Notes: a model not told the origin generated them from the sequence alone. 64,000 nucleotides of DNA from an uncultured Ruminococcus sp. (GCA_910584195.1 CAJTYV010000004.1:1-64000); one strand, 5' to 3'. Shown: positions 50,864-60,372, counted from the stretch's first letter. Numbers and translations are program-made.

Positions 50864-51901
50864 CTAATAGGTCTGTAAAATTTTTTCAACTGTTTCGATA
50901 AGAATATTGTTATCTTCTTTCATGCGAACGGAAATTCGGAAATATCCCTCATCCAGACCATAGGCTTCAGAACAGTTTTTAATGCGTATGTTTTTTTTCA
51001 GAAGCAGTTTATCAAGCGGCAGTTCGCATTGAAACATCAAATAACATGTTTTCGAGGAAAATACAGGAAGTCCGAGACGAGTAAGCTCTTCCGAAAGGTG
51101 ATTGCGTTCGAAAGCGACGTATTTTCGAGACATTTTTAAAAATTTTTCTTCATTAATGGCAGCTTCGGCAGCGGCAAGGGCAGTCTCGGAAACGCTGTAT
51201 GCTATACCTGTTTTTTTAATTTTCTCAGCTAATTTTTCATCTCCGCAGAGGGCGTACCCAATTGGCAGACCTGCCATTGAAAATATTTTTGAAAATGATT
51301 TTATAATGATTATTTTTTTATTAAAAAAATTTTTTGCAGTGTATTTTTCTTCGCGGTAAATAAAATCCATATATCGTTCATCGCATACAATTATTGTATT
51401 TGTTCGGCAGCATTTTTCTGCAATTATGCTTAAAGTATACGGAGTGATGACTTCTCCCGTAGGATTATTTGGATTGCAAAGAAAAACTATATCGGTTTCA
51501 GAGTCTATGAATTCGGCGATTTCCGATGTTACAGCAAAATTTTTTTTAGCAGACAGCTGAATGTTGATCGTATTACAGCCAAATTGATCTAATATGCGGT
51601 TATATTCTCCTGAACACGGTAAAAAAACCAATGCTTTTTTTGGCTTCAAAGCGCATATTGTTCTGAAAATTAAATCATCGCCGCCGTTTCCGCAAACAAT
51701 ATTTTCCATTGGAATATTTTCATATATTGAAATTTTTTTTCGAAGGATGGCACAATCCGGATCAGGATAGTCAGCCCATCGCTGTTTATTTTCAGTTATC
51801 GCTTTTTTTACAGACGGGGGAATGCCAAGAGGATTTAGAGCAGCCGAAAAGTCTAGCTTTACACCATTGTACCTGTTTCCTCCTGAGCAGGGAATATTCA
51901 T
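50864..51901 (-). CDS. CobD-like PLP aminotransferase/decarboxylase
   Basis: A 345-residue fold-type I PLP enzyme. The N-terminal GGNRYNGVKLDFSAALNPLG is typical of L-threonine-O-3-phosphate decarboxylase (CobD), which supplies the aminopropanol of cobalamin. It is related to histidinol-phosphate aminotransferase, which cannot be excluded. FLCNPNNPTGE and KSFSKIFSMAGLPIGYA (PLP lysine in the SKIF part) are conserved. There are no other cobalamin genes nearby, so the assignment to the B12 pathway is only probable. It is the last gene of a long operon. Confidence 0.75.
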   Translation of the reverse strand: MNIPCSGGNRYNGVKLDFSAALNPLGIPPSVKKAITENKQRWADYPDPDCAILRKKISIYENIPMENIVCGNGGDDLIFRTICALKPKKALVFLPCSGEYNRILDQFGCNTINIQLSAKKNFAVTSEIAEFIDSETDIVFLCNPNNPTGEVITPYTLSIIAEKCCRTNTIIVCDERYMDFIYREEKYTAKNFFNKKIIIIKSFSKIFSMAGLPIGYALCGDEKLAEKIKKTGIAYSVSETALAAAEAAINEEKFLKMSRKYVAFERNHLSEELTRLGLPVFSSKTCYLMFQCELPLDKLLLKKNIRIKNCSEAYGLDEGYFRISVRMKEDNNILIETVEKILQTY

Positions 51902-51927
51902 ATAAACACCTCTTATGAATAAAATAG

Positions 51928-52785
51928 TTAATTAATAGTCATAAGCTTTCTTGACAAATCGGTAAGCTGTTCCATAGTAAGAGCTTCTATGCGTACAGTT
52001 TCAGGAATTTCAAGTTCAGAAAGCGCCGAATATACATCATTTTTTGAAAATCCCATAATAGAGGAAAGCGAGTTTGCCAAGGTTTTTCTGCGCTGTGAAA
52101 ATCCTGCATGTATCATGTGGAAAAAAAATTTTTCTTCATTGGGTTCAAGTTTTATTTTGGGATCAATATCTATTCTGATAACGGACGAATCAACATTAGG
52201 AGAAGGCATAAAGCTGCCTCGCGAAACGTTGAATAGCTGTTTTACTGTACCGTAATAGTTGACTCCGACTGTGATTGCTCCCGATTCGCGGCTTCCTACT
52301 TTAGCACAAAGTCTTTGAGCTGCTTCTTTTTGTACCATAACGGTTATGGACTCTATGGGAAGTCTGCTTTCGAGAAGAAGCATAATAACAGGGGACGTTA
52401 TATAGTACGGCAAATTGGCACATACAGCTGCTTTAAGCCCTGAGAAATCTTCAGAAATAATCTTATGCAGATCGGATTTCATAACATCTTGATTATATAT
52501 TTTAATATTATTTAATCCGTCAAGGGTTTCGTTAAGTACAGGCATAAGTCTTGTGTCAATTTCAATTGCCGAAACCTTGTCTGCCCGAAGAGCAAGCTCT
52601 TTTGTGAGTACGCCGATACCCGTACCGATTTCAAGAATACCATACCCTTTGGACGCATTGCCCATTTCAGCAATTCTCGGACATATGTCAGGATTTATTA
52701 TAAAATTCTGCCCTAATCCTTTTGAAAAATTGAAGCCATGTCGGCTGAGTATGCTTTTTACCGTACTGATATTAGTTAAATTCAT
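51928..52785 (-). CDS. rsmA: 16S rRNA dimethyladenosine transferase
   Basis: A 285-residue enzyme that dimethylates two adjacent adenines near the 3' end of 16S rRNA. The signature parts are FSKGLGQNFIINPDICPRI, the SAM-binding ILEIGTGIGVLTKELALRA, VCANLPYYITSPVIMLLLE (catalytic NLPY) and the C-terminal domain with FSQRRKTLANSL. The start at 52785 has GAGGAG upstream. It overlaps the preceding small gene by 14 bp and is followed by the CobD-like gene after 26 bp. Confidence 0.96.
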   Translation of the reverse strand: MNLTNISTVKSILSRHGFNFSKGLGQNFIINPDICPRIAEMGNASKGYGILEIGTGIGVLTKELALRADKVSAIEIDTRLMPVLNETLDGLNNIKIYNQDVMKSDLHKIISEDFSGLKAAVCANLPYYITSPVIMLLLESRLPIESITVMVQKEAAQRLCAKVGSRESGAITVGVNYYGTVKQLFNVSRGSFMPSPNVDSSVIRIDIDPKIKLEPNEEKFFFHMIHAGFSQRRKTLANSLSSIMGFSKNDVYSALSELEIPETVRIEALTMEQLTDLSRKLMTIN

Positions 52786-53059
52786 TTATTTTCTCCTCGG
52801 CTGAATGACGCTGTTTATCAGCAAATTCACATTGTTTTGCGTCATTCAGCTTGTTAATATCATTGACAAGATAGTCCGCCGAACGATAGGTGCGCTGAAA
52901 ATCCATGTCTTTAAAATATACCTTTATATCTATAAATTCGCCGTTTATTATAAGGTCGAGCCTGCTGATCTGCCGTCCCGTGTATTTTTTTGCAACATAG
53001 TCGATATATTCGTCTATTTCGCGTGTACACATTTCTCCGCCGATAACATTAATTTTCAT
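52772..53059 (-). CDS. Conserved-looking small protein upstream of rsmA
   Basis: A 95-residue soluble protein rich in charged residues (MKINVIGGEMCTREIDEYID, FIDIKVYFKDMDFQRTYRSA). No family was recognised. It has a GGAGGG ribosome site, sits 41 bp after a flavoprotein gene, and overlaps rsmA by 14 bp, all of which support it as a real gene in the operon. Function unknown. Confidence 0.65.
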   Translation of the reverse strand: MKINVIGGEMCTREIDEYIDYVAKKYTGRQISRLDLIINGEFIDIKVYFKDMDFQRTYRSADYLVNDINKLNDAKQCEFADKQRHSAEEKINEFN

Positions 53060-53100
53060 AAACCGCCCTCCAATCGCCTGTCTGATACTGTGTGTACGTA

Positions 53101-54693
53101 TCAGACGTTATTTTTTATTTTATCTATGATTTTTTCTGCACATTTCATACCGTCAACTGCTGCGGAAATAATTCCACCTGCATAGCCTGCGCCCTCGCCG
53201 CATGGGAAAAGTCCGCCAAATGTCAGAGATTCAAGTTTTGCATCTCGTTCTATTCTTACGGGAGAACTGCTGCGGCTTTCGATACCTGTAAGGACTGCAT
53301 CAGGAGCGTCGAAGCCTTTGATTTTTTTTCCCATTTCACGAATTCCAAGTTTAAGGGAACTGCATACAAAGTCGGGAAGGTATTCTTCAGGGCGAGCGGG
53401 CTTCACTCCCGGACGATAGCTGGGTTTTACCTTGCCGAATTTTTCAGTAAGTTTATTTTCAAGGAAGTCGCCAACCAGCGTCACAGGAGCGGAATAGTCG
53501 GAACCTCCTGCCGCAAAAGCTTTTTCTTCAATATTTCGCTGAAGATACATTCCTGCGAGGGGGTGATCGCTGCCGTAGTCGTCAGGTGTAACATTTACCA
53601 GCAGAGCACTGTTTGAATTCACGGCGTTTCGTGCAAATAAACTCATACCGTTTATTGCGAGCCGTCCTTTTTCAGAGGAAGCCGCCACGACCTCGCCGCC
53701 GGGACACATGCAAAAAGTGTACAAAGCCCGACCGTTAGGCAGATGAACAGCAAGCTTGTAGTCAGCCGCTTTTAATGCCGGATGTCCCGCAAAATCGCCG
53801 TACATGGCGGTATCAATGTCTTTTCTCAAATGTTCTATTCGCATACCAACGGCAAAACTCTTTTGCGTAAGCGCTGTTTTTTTTTCGTAAAGAAGCTCGA
53901 AAACATCTCTTGCGCTGTGACCGGCAGCAAGTATAACGTTATTTGTTTTAATAAGGTGTCTCTTGCCTTTGTTTATATATGAAATTGCTGAGATACAGCC
54001 GTTTTCCGTTTCAAATCCGTTAAATCTTGATCCGAAACGCACTTCCCCGCCAAGCTCGGTAACTCGAATACGTAGATTTTTTACGACGGTTCGCAGTTTG
54101 TCCGTGCCGATATGAGGTTTGGCAAGGTAAAGAATTTCTTTTGGAGCGCCGAATTCAGTCAGCCATTTAAGAATTTGCGGAATCCGTTTGTCCTTAATTC
54201 CTGTTGTAAGCTTGCCGTCGGAAAAAGTACCTGCACCGCCCTCGCCAAATTGAACATTGTTTTCAGTATCAAGTTTTCTGTCATTTTGAAACGATTCAAC
54301 GGCTTTTACACGGCTGTCTGCGTCCTGACCTCTTTCAAGTACAATTGGTTTTAAACCGGACATTGCAAGAACTAATGACGCAAACATTCCGGCAGGACCG
54401 AATCCAACTATAACAGGACGTATATGTGACGATACTTTGGGAATCTTATAAACATATTCCTGTATTGAAATGGCATTTTTATGTTGTTTTAGCAGACGTT
54501 CCTCGTTAATTGCCGAAATATCGGCGGAAATTATAAAATGAATGTCATTTTTTCGTCTTGCGTCAATTGATTTTTTTGAAAGTTTTACTGATTTGATTTG
54601 GTTTTTGTGAACTTTTAGCTGACTTGCGCAAAGTGCCGTTAAATTATTGAAATCAAAGTCAAGAGGGACTTTAATATTGCTTACACGAATCAT
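53101..54693 (-). CDS. FAD-dependent dehydrogenase-like flavoprotein
   Basis: A 530-residue protein of the broadly conserved FAD-dependent oxidoreductase group sometimes called COG2509. A small N-terminal domain (1-90) precedes the FAD-binding Rossmann motif VIVGFGPAGMFASLVLAMSG and an adjacent acidic residue (VLERGQD). GEGGAGTFSDGKLTTGI, NVILAAGHSARDVFELL and the C-terminal GLFPCGEGAGYAGGIISAAVDG are typical. The reaction is unknown. The gene overlaps the next upstream flavoprotein gene by 4 bp, so two FAD proteins are made together. Confidence 0.85.
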   Translation of the reverse strand: MIRVSNIKVPLDFDFNNLTALCASQLKVHKNQIKSVKLSKKSIDARRKNDIHFIISADISAINEERLLKQHKNAISIQEYVYKIPKVSSHIRPVIVGFGPAGMFASLVLAMSGLKPIVLERGQDADSRVKAVESFQNDRKLDTENNVQFGEGGAGTFSDGKLTTGIKDKRIPQILKWLTEFGAPKEILYLAKPHIGTDKLRTVVKNLRIRVTELGGEVRFGSRFNGFETENGCISAISYINKGKRHLIKTNNVILAAGHSARDVFELLYEKKTALTQKSFAVGMRIEHLRKDIDTAMYGDFAGHPALKAADYKLAVHLPNGRALYTFCMCPGGEVVAASSEKGRLAINGMSLFARNAVNSNSALLVNVTPDDYGSDHPLAGMYLQRNIEEKAFAAGGSDYSAPVTLVGDFLENKLTEKFGKVKPSYRPGVKPARPEEYLPDFVCSSLKLGIREMGKKIKGFDAPDAVLTGIESRSSSPVRIERDAKLESLTFGGLFPCGEGAGYAGGIISAAVDGMKCAEKIIDKIKNNV

Positions 54694-55931
54694 TTTGCCT
54701 CCTGTTTAAGAGATTTTCCACAGCTTCCGCCGGCAAGCATTCCCGACGACCATGCCCATTGAAGGTTATAACCGCCGCAATCGCCTGCCGTGTCAAGAAT
54801 TTCGCCGCAAAGATACAATCCTTTGTGAAGTTTCGATTGAAGATTTTCGTCAATGCAGGAACTGTGAATTCCGCCCATAGTTGACTGTGCATTCTGCCAC
54901 GGCGAACAGCCTGTGACCTTAAAAGTCAATGCTTTTATATTAGATATTAAATCAGATTTCTCCTTGTTTGTAAGAGTTGATATTTTGTCTGTAATTGGAC
55001 GGTTTATAGATCTTTTTACTAAATACACGGATAAATTTTTTACAAAAATACCTGTAAGAAGTTCTTCCAAAGGCAGTTCGCTTCTGTTTTTCTGAATGAC
55101 GTCAAGGTATCTGCTTAGTTCGTTTATAGTAATATCGGGTAAAAGGTTGGCTTGAAGCTTCAAATTTCCTTCATAATCAGCGAAAAGGTAAGCTAAATTG
55201 AATATGCAGATACCTGAGATATTGTTTTCATTGAATTGCAGCTCGCCCTTTTCGGTGCGGAGAATTTTATTGCCGGAAACAGCCGAAATTTCACTTTTGA
55301 CGCGAATTCCTTTTAATCCTTTGAGTTCGCTTGAGTCTACTTTGAGCGGCGCAACGGCAGGGAAAATTTTTGAAGTCGTGTATCCGATTTTTTTTAAGAT
55401 TCTCATTACTGTACCGTCAGTTCCAAACATCGGTGCAGCATATCCTCCGGCTGCTATAATAAGACGTTTGCACAGGATTTTTTTGTCTTGGGAGTACAGC
55501 TCGAAGCCATTGTTTTTAGGCGAGATCTCTGTAATTTCACATCCGCATAGTTCTTCAGCTCCGAGTGATGCAAGCTTTAGCCGCATAGCATTTAAAATAG
55601 TAGCAGAACTATTGCTTCTTGGATAAATACCGCCCTCTCTGCCCTCGCTGCCGTTGACGCAGAAAACTCCTAAATAATCAGTAAAAAACGATTTATAATC
55701 AGGCATTTTTGCTATAATTTCAATAGCGTTTACAGAGCCGTGATAGTTATTTTTAGTTAATTTCGCATTGCTCAGGTTGCACTTTCCGTTGCCGGAAGCA
55801 ATAATTTTTTTTCCGACCCTTGGCAGCTTTTCAATAATAGTGACATTTGCTGAACGGCAGACCTCCTTTGCTGCAATCGCAGCAGTAAGTCCGGAAGCGC
55901 CTCCGCCTATAATGGCTATATCTGTTGTCAT
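54690..55931 (-). CDS. HI0933/YhiN-like flavoprotein
   Basis: A 413-residue FAD-binding protein of the HI0933/YhiN family (annotated elsewhere as aminoacetone oxidase-like). The motifs are IAIIGGGASGLTAAIAAKE, EKLPRVGKKIIASGNGKCNLSN, the middle YPRSNSSATILNAM, and the C-terminal GLYLCGEILDTAGDCGGYNLQWAW. The physiological role is unresolved; related proteins may act on tRNA or small amines. GAGGTGATATT precedes the ATG at 55931. It lies between the phosphoesterase gene and a second flavoprotein gene of the same operon. Confidence 0.87.
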   Translation of the reverse strand: MTTDIAIIGGGASGLTAAIAAKEVCRSANVTIIEKLPRVGKKIIASGNGKCNLSNAKLTKNNYHGSVNAIEIIAKMPDYKSFFTDYLGVFCVNGSEGREGGIYPRSNSSATILNAMRLKLASLGAEELCGCEITEISPKNNGFELYSQDKKILCKRLIIAAGGYAAPMFGTDGTVMRILKKIGYTTSKIFPAVAPLKVDSSELKGLKGIRVKSEISAVSGNKILRTEKGELQFNENNISGICIFNLAYLFADYEGNLKLQANLLPDITINELSRYLDVIQKNRSELPLEELLTGIFVKNLSVYLVKRSINRPITDKISTLTNKEKSDLISNIKALTFKVTGCSPWQNAQSTMGGIHSSCIDENLQSKLHKGLYLCGEILDTAGDCGGYNLQWAWSSGMLAGGSCGKSLKQEAK

Positions 55932-55940
55932 AATATCACC

Positions 55941-56777
55941 TCATTCGGGTAAAATTTCCAATGAAACAATTTCCGGAAGATTGAAAAGACGTATAGGATA
56001 AGGAGAATCACCGATACCTGATGTTATGAACATAGCGCCTCCGTCATATTTAAACCAGCCCTTGTCGTAAACTTCGGCGTTTCTCAGAGTTGGAAAAATT
56101 TTTCCGCTGAGAGAATCGTAGAGAGTTCCTATAAAAGGCAGTCTTGCCATGCCGCCATGAGTATCGGCGCAAAGAGTCAGATCCGCTCCGAAATCAGCAA
56201 ATTTTTCGTAATTCGGTATGTGAGCCAAAAGTATATTGTAGCAGCTTTCGTCAAGCATAAAAGCATTATTGAGATCAAAAGTATGGGAGTAGTAAACGTT
56301 GTCTATGCCTATTATTCTGAAACGGTTTCCTTTCAGTTCAAAAGTCTCCTCGGCATAGTTCATGACATGTACTCCTAAGTCGGACAGCGCGGATTTGTAG
56401 CTTTCAGATGTGTCATGGTCTCCGGGAACAAAGTATGTGGGATAGTTTTCCGCGATGCTTTGCATAAGCTGCAATGCGAGATTCTGTTCGTTCAAGTCGC
56501 TGTTTCGGCTGTACATATCGCCGAGAACAAAAACTGTGTCAGGGTTTGCTTTTTTCAGTTTGTCGAGTACGGTATCGTTTGAAATTCCGCCGTTATGTGC
56601 GTGGAGGTCACTTAATACTGCAAATCGCACAGGCTCGGTGATTTTGTGCGAAGATACGGATGTCTCGTTAATTGTCAGGTGATAATTATTATATCTCCAA
56701 AATATAAAAAAGACGAACATGACAGAGATAAATTTTATAAACGGGTGTTTTTTCTTATGTGAGTTTTTATTTTCCAT
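55941..56777 (-). CDS. Membrane-anchored metallophosphoesterase
   Basis: A 278-residue calcineurin-like phosphoesterase with an N-terminal membrane anchor (about 14-34, FIKFISVMFVFFIFW). Metal motifs are LSDLHAHNGG (D/H), LGDMYSRNSD, GDHDTSE and later HIPNYE and CADTHGGM. The YaeI-type arrangement and anchor suggest action on lipids or cell-surface phosphoesters; the substrate is unknown. The ATG at 56777 is preferred over a start four codons earlier because GAGGAAC is at suitable distance. It overlaps mscS by 11 bp. Confidence 0.85.
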   Translation of the reverse strand: MENKNSHKKKHPFIKFISVMFVFFIFWRYNNYHLTINETSVSSHKITEPVRFAVLSDLHAHNGGISNDTVLDKLKKANPDTVFVLGDMYSRNSDLNEQNLALQLMQSIAENYPTYFVPGDHDTSESYKSALSDLGVHVMNYAEETFELKGNRFRIIGIDNVYYSHTFDLNNAFMLDESCYNILLAHIPNYEKFADFGADLTLCADTHGGMARLPFIGTLYDSLSGKIFPTLRNAEVYDKGWFKYDGGAMFITSGIGDSPYPIRLFNLPEIVSLEILPE

Positions 56778-57657
56778 TTTGTTCCTCAATTATATGTACG
56801 TCAAGCTGATTATACGGAATTTCGATTCCGCTTCTGTCAAAAAGTCTTTTGACCGTTTCATTCAGAGTATAGCGTGCTTCCATGAAGTCATCGTTTTTTA
56901 CCCAAACAAGTACATCTATGGAAACAGAACTTTCCTTGTGGCTGCCCATTCTTACTATAGGAGCAGGATCGCTGAGTATCATTTTGTCTTCCGAAACGGC
57001 GGTCAGGATAAGTGAACGCGCTACGCCGAAATCAGTATTATAGCTTATATCAAAGCTCATTTCTACGCGCCGCGTAGGGGTTTCGGTGTAATTTATAAGG
57101 CGCGCTGAGGTAACGTTTCCGTTTGGAATAAGTATTATTTTTCCATCGAAGGTACTGAGCTTGGTGTACAAAACTCCTATAGCTTCAACTTTTCCCACTG
57201 TGCCGTCAAGTTCTACTGTATCTCCTGCGGAAAAAGGCTTTGAAAAAAGAATTATAAAACCTCCGCATAGATTTGTAAGACAGTTTTGAAGCGCGAGAGA
57301 TGCGGCAAGTCCGGCAGCGCCGAGAATAGTAATAAGAGAGGACATCGGAACGTTTAGAACTGACAGAGCCATTACTGCTACAATAGCGTAAAGAATTATG
57401 CGTATTACAGAAACAAGGAAATTTCTTGCTGCATTGTCCACGCTTGAACGCCGCATTGCTTTTGAAATTATTTTGCTTATCAGACGTGAAAGGATAACGC
57501 CGACAACAAGAATTATAAGAGCTATTATGAGCAGTGGAAGAATCGCTTTGAAATATTCAATAATTCCTGTAAAAAAACCGGAAGCTTTATCCACCTGATC
57601 CTGTATGACTTCGGCAACCGGGGGAGTTGTGGTAGTTTCTATGATCTTATCGTCCAA
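56767..57657 (-). CDS. Small-conductance mechanosensitive channel
   Basis: A 296-residue MscS-family channel. Three spans lie in the first 150 residues, with the pore helix TM3 seen in AAGLAASLALQNCLTNLCGGF. The beta domain follows (PFSAGDTVELDGTVGKVEAIGVLYTKL) and the alpha/beta C-terminal domain ends in IEIPYNQLDVHIIEE. It releases solutes on osmotic downshock. The start is TTG at 57657, with AAGGGGGAAACC upstream. It is the first gene of the operon running to 50864. Confidence 0.93.
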   Translation of the reverse strand: MDDKIIETTTTPPVAEVIQDQVDKASGFFTGIIEYFKAILPLLIIALIILVVGVILSRLISKIISKAMRRSSVDNAARNFLVSVIRIILYAIVAVMALSVLNVPMSSLITILGAAGLAASLALQNCLTNLCGGFIILFSKPFSAGDTVELDGTVGKVEAIGVLYTKLSTFDGKIILIPNGNVTSARLINYTETPTRRVEMSFDISYNTDFGVARSLILTAVSEDKMILSDPAPIVRMGSHKESSVSIDVLVWVKNDDFMEARYTLNETVKRLFDRSGIEIPYNQLDVHIIEEQNGK

Positions 57658-57713
57658 AATGGTTTCCCCCTTTTAATTAGCAGCATTGCTGCGGACATAA
57701 TATTCCACTATTT

Positions 57714-57742
57714 ATTATATCAGAAAAAAATTAATTCGTCAA
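57714..57742 (-). promoter_or_regulatory. Promoter of the mscS-rsmA operon
   Basis: On the minus strand TTGACG, a 17-bp spacer and TATAAT, about 57 bp upstream of the mscS start. Confidence 0.8.
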
Positions 57743-57791
57743 TAAAAGTTCAGCATTTTTTATTGTAACATATTTAAAATTATAAAAACTA

Positions 57792-57820
57792 TTGAAATTA
57801 ATGTGAAAATGCTGTACAAT
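57792..57820 (+). promoter_or_regulatory. Promoter of the CE2 esterase gene
   Basis: TTGAAA, 17-bp spacer, TACAAT, 40 bp upstream of the ATG at 57860. Confidence 0.75.
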
Positions 57821-57859
57821 AAGTATAAAGCAAAACTATTATTATTCAAGGAGGACAAA

Positions 57860-59572
57860 ATGAAGAGAATATTAATTAAGGCAACGGCGGTTGTTTCTGT
57901 TGCTGTGACGGCAGGCAGCGTTGCTTTTGCAGCTTCAAGATATTCTGCGGATGATTTAAAAAATCTCAGCGGTTATCTTCTCGGTGAATCGCAGATGCAG
58001 GAAGGTCAGGATGTTGACGCTGACGGTATGGTAGATGTCTATGATCTTGTTGCCATGAGAAAAACTTTTGAGGGAACAGGTGATTTCTCAGAGCAGATTG
58101 TCGATATGTCTGAGAAAAACGTTAAATATACCGGCAGAAATATTTACGATAAAAATAACGTTGCATGGCTTGTTCAGAGTGGTTCGGCAGTAGAATTCAG
58201 CGTTACTGCAAAGTCTGCCGAGATAACGATAAACGGAGACGGATTTACCGAAAGCGATGAAAAATATCGTCCACGGTATGCTGTATTGGTGGACGATGAA
58301 GTTATTCTTGACGAGGTTTTAAGCGTAAAGGAAAAGACTGTAAAGCTTTTTCAGGACACGGCTTCAAGAACGGCTGAAATTAAGGTCATTCATCTTTCCG
58401 AGGCAAATAACGGAGCTGTAGGAGTAAGCCGTCTTAAGGTTAATTCAGATGTACCCGTACCTGTTGCTCCGGCAGCAAAAAAAGAGTTGTCTATCGAGTT
58501 TATCGGAGATTCTATTACATGCGCTTACGGCGTAGAGGGAAAGGATCAATACGAAGGGTTCAAGACCTCTACCGAAAATTTTATGAAATCCTATGCCTAT
58601 CTTACTGCAAAGCAGCTTAATGCAGACTACAGTGCGGTAAGCTACAGCGGTCACGGGATAGTCTCAGGCTACAGTCAGAACGGTGATGCGGAAACAGGAA
58701 GTCTTGTTCCCGATTATTATAATTATGTGGGTAAGTTAGGCGATTATAAGGTGGCTTGGGACTTTGATTCTCATAAATATGACGTAGTTGTTATTAATCT
58801 CGGAACAAACGACAATACATATGCTTCAAAAGACTATGAAACAAGAGGCGTTGAGTATGCAGAAAAATATGCGGAATTCCTTTCACGCATCCATGAAGTA
58901 AATCCAGATGCGTACATCATATGTACTATCGGAACAATGGGATGTACGGAAATGTACCCATATATTGAAATGGCGGTCGACAGCTTTAAGAAGTCCAGCG
59001 GATATGAAAGAATAACGAGCTATGTTTCGGCAACTCATACTCAGTCGGACGGTATGGGCTCTGATTGGCATCCCTCCGAGAAAACTCAGCAGAACAGTGC
59101 ATATGTACTTGCAGATAAGATATGTAATGCATTGGGAATGGAATCAGACCAGATTGGCATTGACGTAGCTTCAGATGCAGAATACAGTACAGTTTCGTCA
59201 GATGGAGCAATGGTATCGGATTACTTCTCCGACTGGGATCACTCCTATCATATCACTACCGTTACAGGCGGTACAAAAAAAGAATCCATACAGTCGTTTG
59301 TCAGCGGAATCGACCTGAAAAAGGGAGGAAAGTACCGCCTCGGTTTTCAGATTGAGACAGGGGAAGGAAATGAAATTCCTTTTGTTGTAAGAAGCAGATC
59401 AACAGGAGAGATTATTTTTGAGGATACGTTTTCAGGAACAGGTTCAAAAACTCCTTATGAAGCTGAAATTCAATCGTCTGTTACTGCCGATGCCGAAATA
59501 GTATTTTTGCTTGGCGGTGTTGACAGTCTGCGTATGAGTATTTACGAAGTAAAAGTAGTAAAATTTGAGTAA
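57860..59572 (+). CDS. Secreted CE2-type acetylesterase with N-terminal dockerin
   Basis: A 570-residue exported enzyme. Signal peptide 1-25. Residues 28-72 resemble a type I dockerin in which only the second Ca loop (DVDADGMVDVYD) is canonical; the first unit keeps its helix (DDLKNLSGYLLGE) but has lost its loop. A jelly-roll domain is at about 85-200 and an SGNH esterase domain at about 208-420: Ser218 in FIGDSITCAYG, GTND near 316 and D402/H404 in SDWHPSE. This order matches carbohydrate esterase family 2, which deacetylates xylan or glucomannan. A C-terminal beta domain at about 430-570 may bind carbohydrate. AAGGAGG precedes ATG. Confidence 0.87.
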   Translation: MKRILIKATAVVSVAVTAGSVAFAASRYSADDLKNLSGYLLGESQMQEGQDVDADGMVDVYDLVAMRKTFEGTGDFSEQIVDMSEKNVKYTGRNIYDKNNVAWLVQSGSAVEFSVTAKSAEITINGDGFTESDEKYRPRYAVLVDDEVILDEVLSVKEKTVKLFQDTASRTAEIKVIHLSEANNGAVGVSRLKVNSDVPVPVAPAAKKELSIEFIGDSITCAYGVEGKDQYEGFKTSTENFMKSYAYLTAKQLNADYSAVSYSGHGIVSGYSQNGDAETGSLVPDYYNYVGKLGDYKVAWDFDSHKYDVVVINLGTNDNTYASKDYETRGVEYAEKYAEFLSRIHEVNPDAYIICTIGTMGCTEMYPYIEMAVDSFKKSSGYERITSYVSATHTQSDGMGSDWHPSEKTQQNSAYVLADKICNALGMESDQIGIDVASDAEYSTVSSDGAMVSDYFSDWDHSYHITTVTGGTKKESIQSFVSGIDLKKGGKYRLGFQIETGEGNEIPFVVRSRSTGEIIFEDTFSGTGSKTPYEAEIQSSVTADAEIVFLLGGVDSLRMSIYEVKVVKFE

Positions 59573-59655
59573 CCAGCATTTATGAGACGACGTTTAAAAG
59601 CCGGAGGCATATCATCGTTTGCATAGAGAATATGACGATTGTTACAGTAATTTAA

Positions 59656-59726
59656 GGTAACACTGCACAAAACATGCCTTACGGTTTTGCACGTCATCTG
59701 CTTGCATAAGCTCTGTGCGGTGTTAC
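59656..59726. mobile_element. MITE family A, deleted copy (71 bp)
   Basis: Ends GGTAACACTGCAC and GTGCGGTGTTAC match the family A terminal repeats with small changes. The flanks are TTAA on both sides (59652-59655 and 59727-59730). The left interior (TTTTGCACGTCATCTGCTTG) matches the full-length copies; about 100 bp of the rest are missing. Confidence 0.75.
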
Positions 59727-59794
59727 TTAAAATAACGCCAAATTTTTGTTTTGAGTTTCTCAACGGTGCGGTTTTCGGACTTAATGTTAATAAA

Positions 59795-59985
59795 ATAATT
59801 CAACTTTCTTTTTTGCCCACGCATTTTCGCTGTGGGCATTTTTGCGGCTTAAGCAGGCGATGTTTCATGCTTTGTCTGATACCATAGGCGGCTATTTTAC
59901 GCCGTATTCACCAAATGTGTACATTGACTTCCGCGATCAGAATGAAATACTGAGTCTTTAAGTTCAAGGTGAAGGTTAAGTGTAT
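59795..59985 (-). pseudogene. IS3-family transposase relic
   Basis: On the minus strand three pieces resemble the catalytic domain of IS3-type transposases, in the right order but in different frames: HSDRGSQ (59924-59944, the DDE motif with its aspartate), YGIRQSM (59866-59886) and ENAWAKK (59808-59828, similar to the DNAxAE motif). The distances between them are not multiples of three, so there are at least two frameshifts. The last piece is the least certain. No terminal repeats were identified. Confidence 0.55.
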
Positions 59986-60279
59986 TCAGAATTGTTTGCT
60001 TTTAGATTTGGCATAGAAATTCCTCCTTGATATTCATTTTGAAAAAGAAAACGCTCTTCATTGCTGAGAAGCGATGTAAGGTATTCAATTTTGGGCATAA
60101 AAATAGCAGACAGCGCTTCACTTCCATAAAACACCGTCCTCTATTTCTATTATTCAGTTTGTTTGTCAAGAGGCTTTCTACCATTAAAAAGCCCCGTGGA
60201 ATAGATATTTTTGTGTTACTCAGTGTGAAATTGGTTTGATTATAACATGTGAACCTTGCAATCTAATTGAAGCTTAACC

Positions 60280-60308
60280 TTGTAAGCGCTCCTAAATCGT
60301 GCTATAAT
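60280..60308 (+). promoter_or_regulatory. Promoter of the second two-component operon
   Basis: TTGTAA, 17-bp spacer, TATAAT, 64 bp upstream of the response regulator start. Confidence 0.75.
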
Positions 60309-60372
60309 AGATGTGTTTATCAATCAAATTTCAAGGTTTCCATGATATACTATTGTTTAAGGAGTGGATAAT

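Larger units (their letters stand above)
59573..60372. other. 800-bp region of repeats and transposase debris
   Basis: No intact gene. From left to right it holds a deleted family A element (59656-59726), a minus-strand IS3-type transposase relic (about 59795-59985) and further AT-rich decayed sequence to about 60240. A consensus promoter for the downstream two-component system (60280-60308) follows. A hairpin TGCCCAC / GTGGGCA at about 59814-59840 lies inside the relic. Confidence 0.7.
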
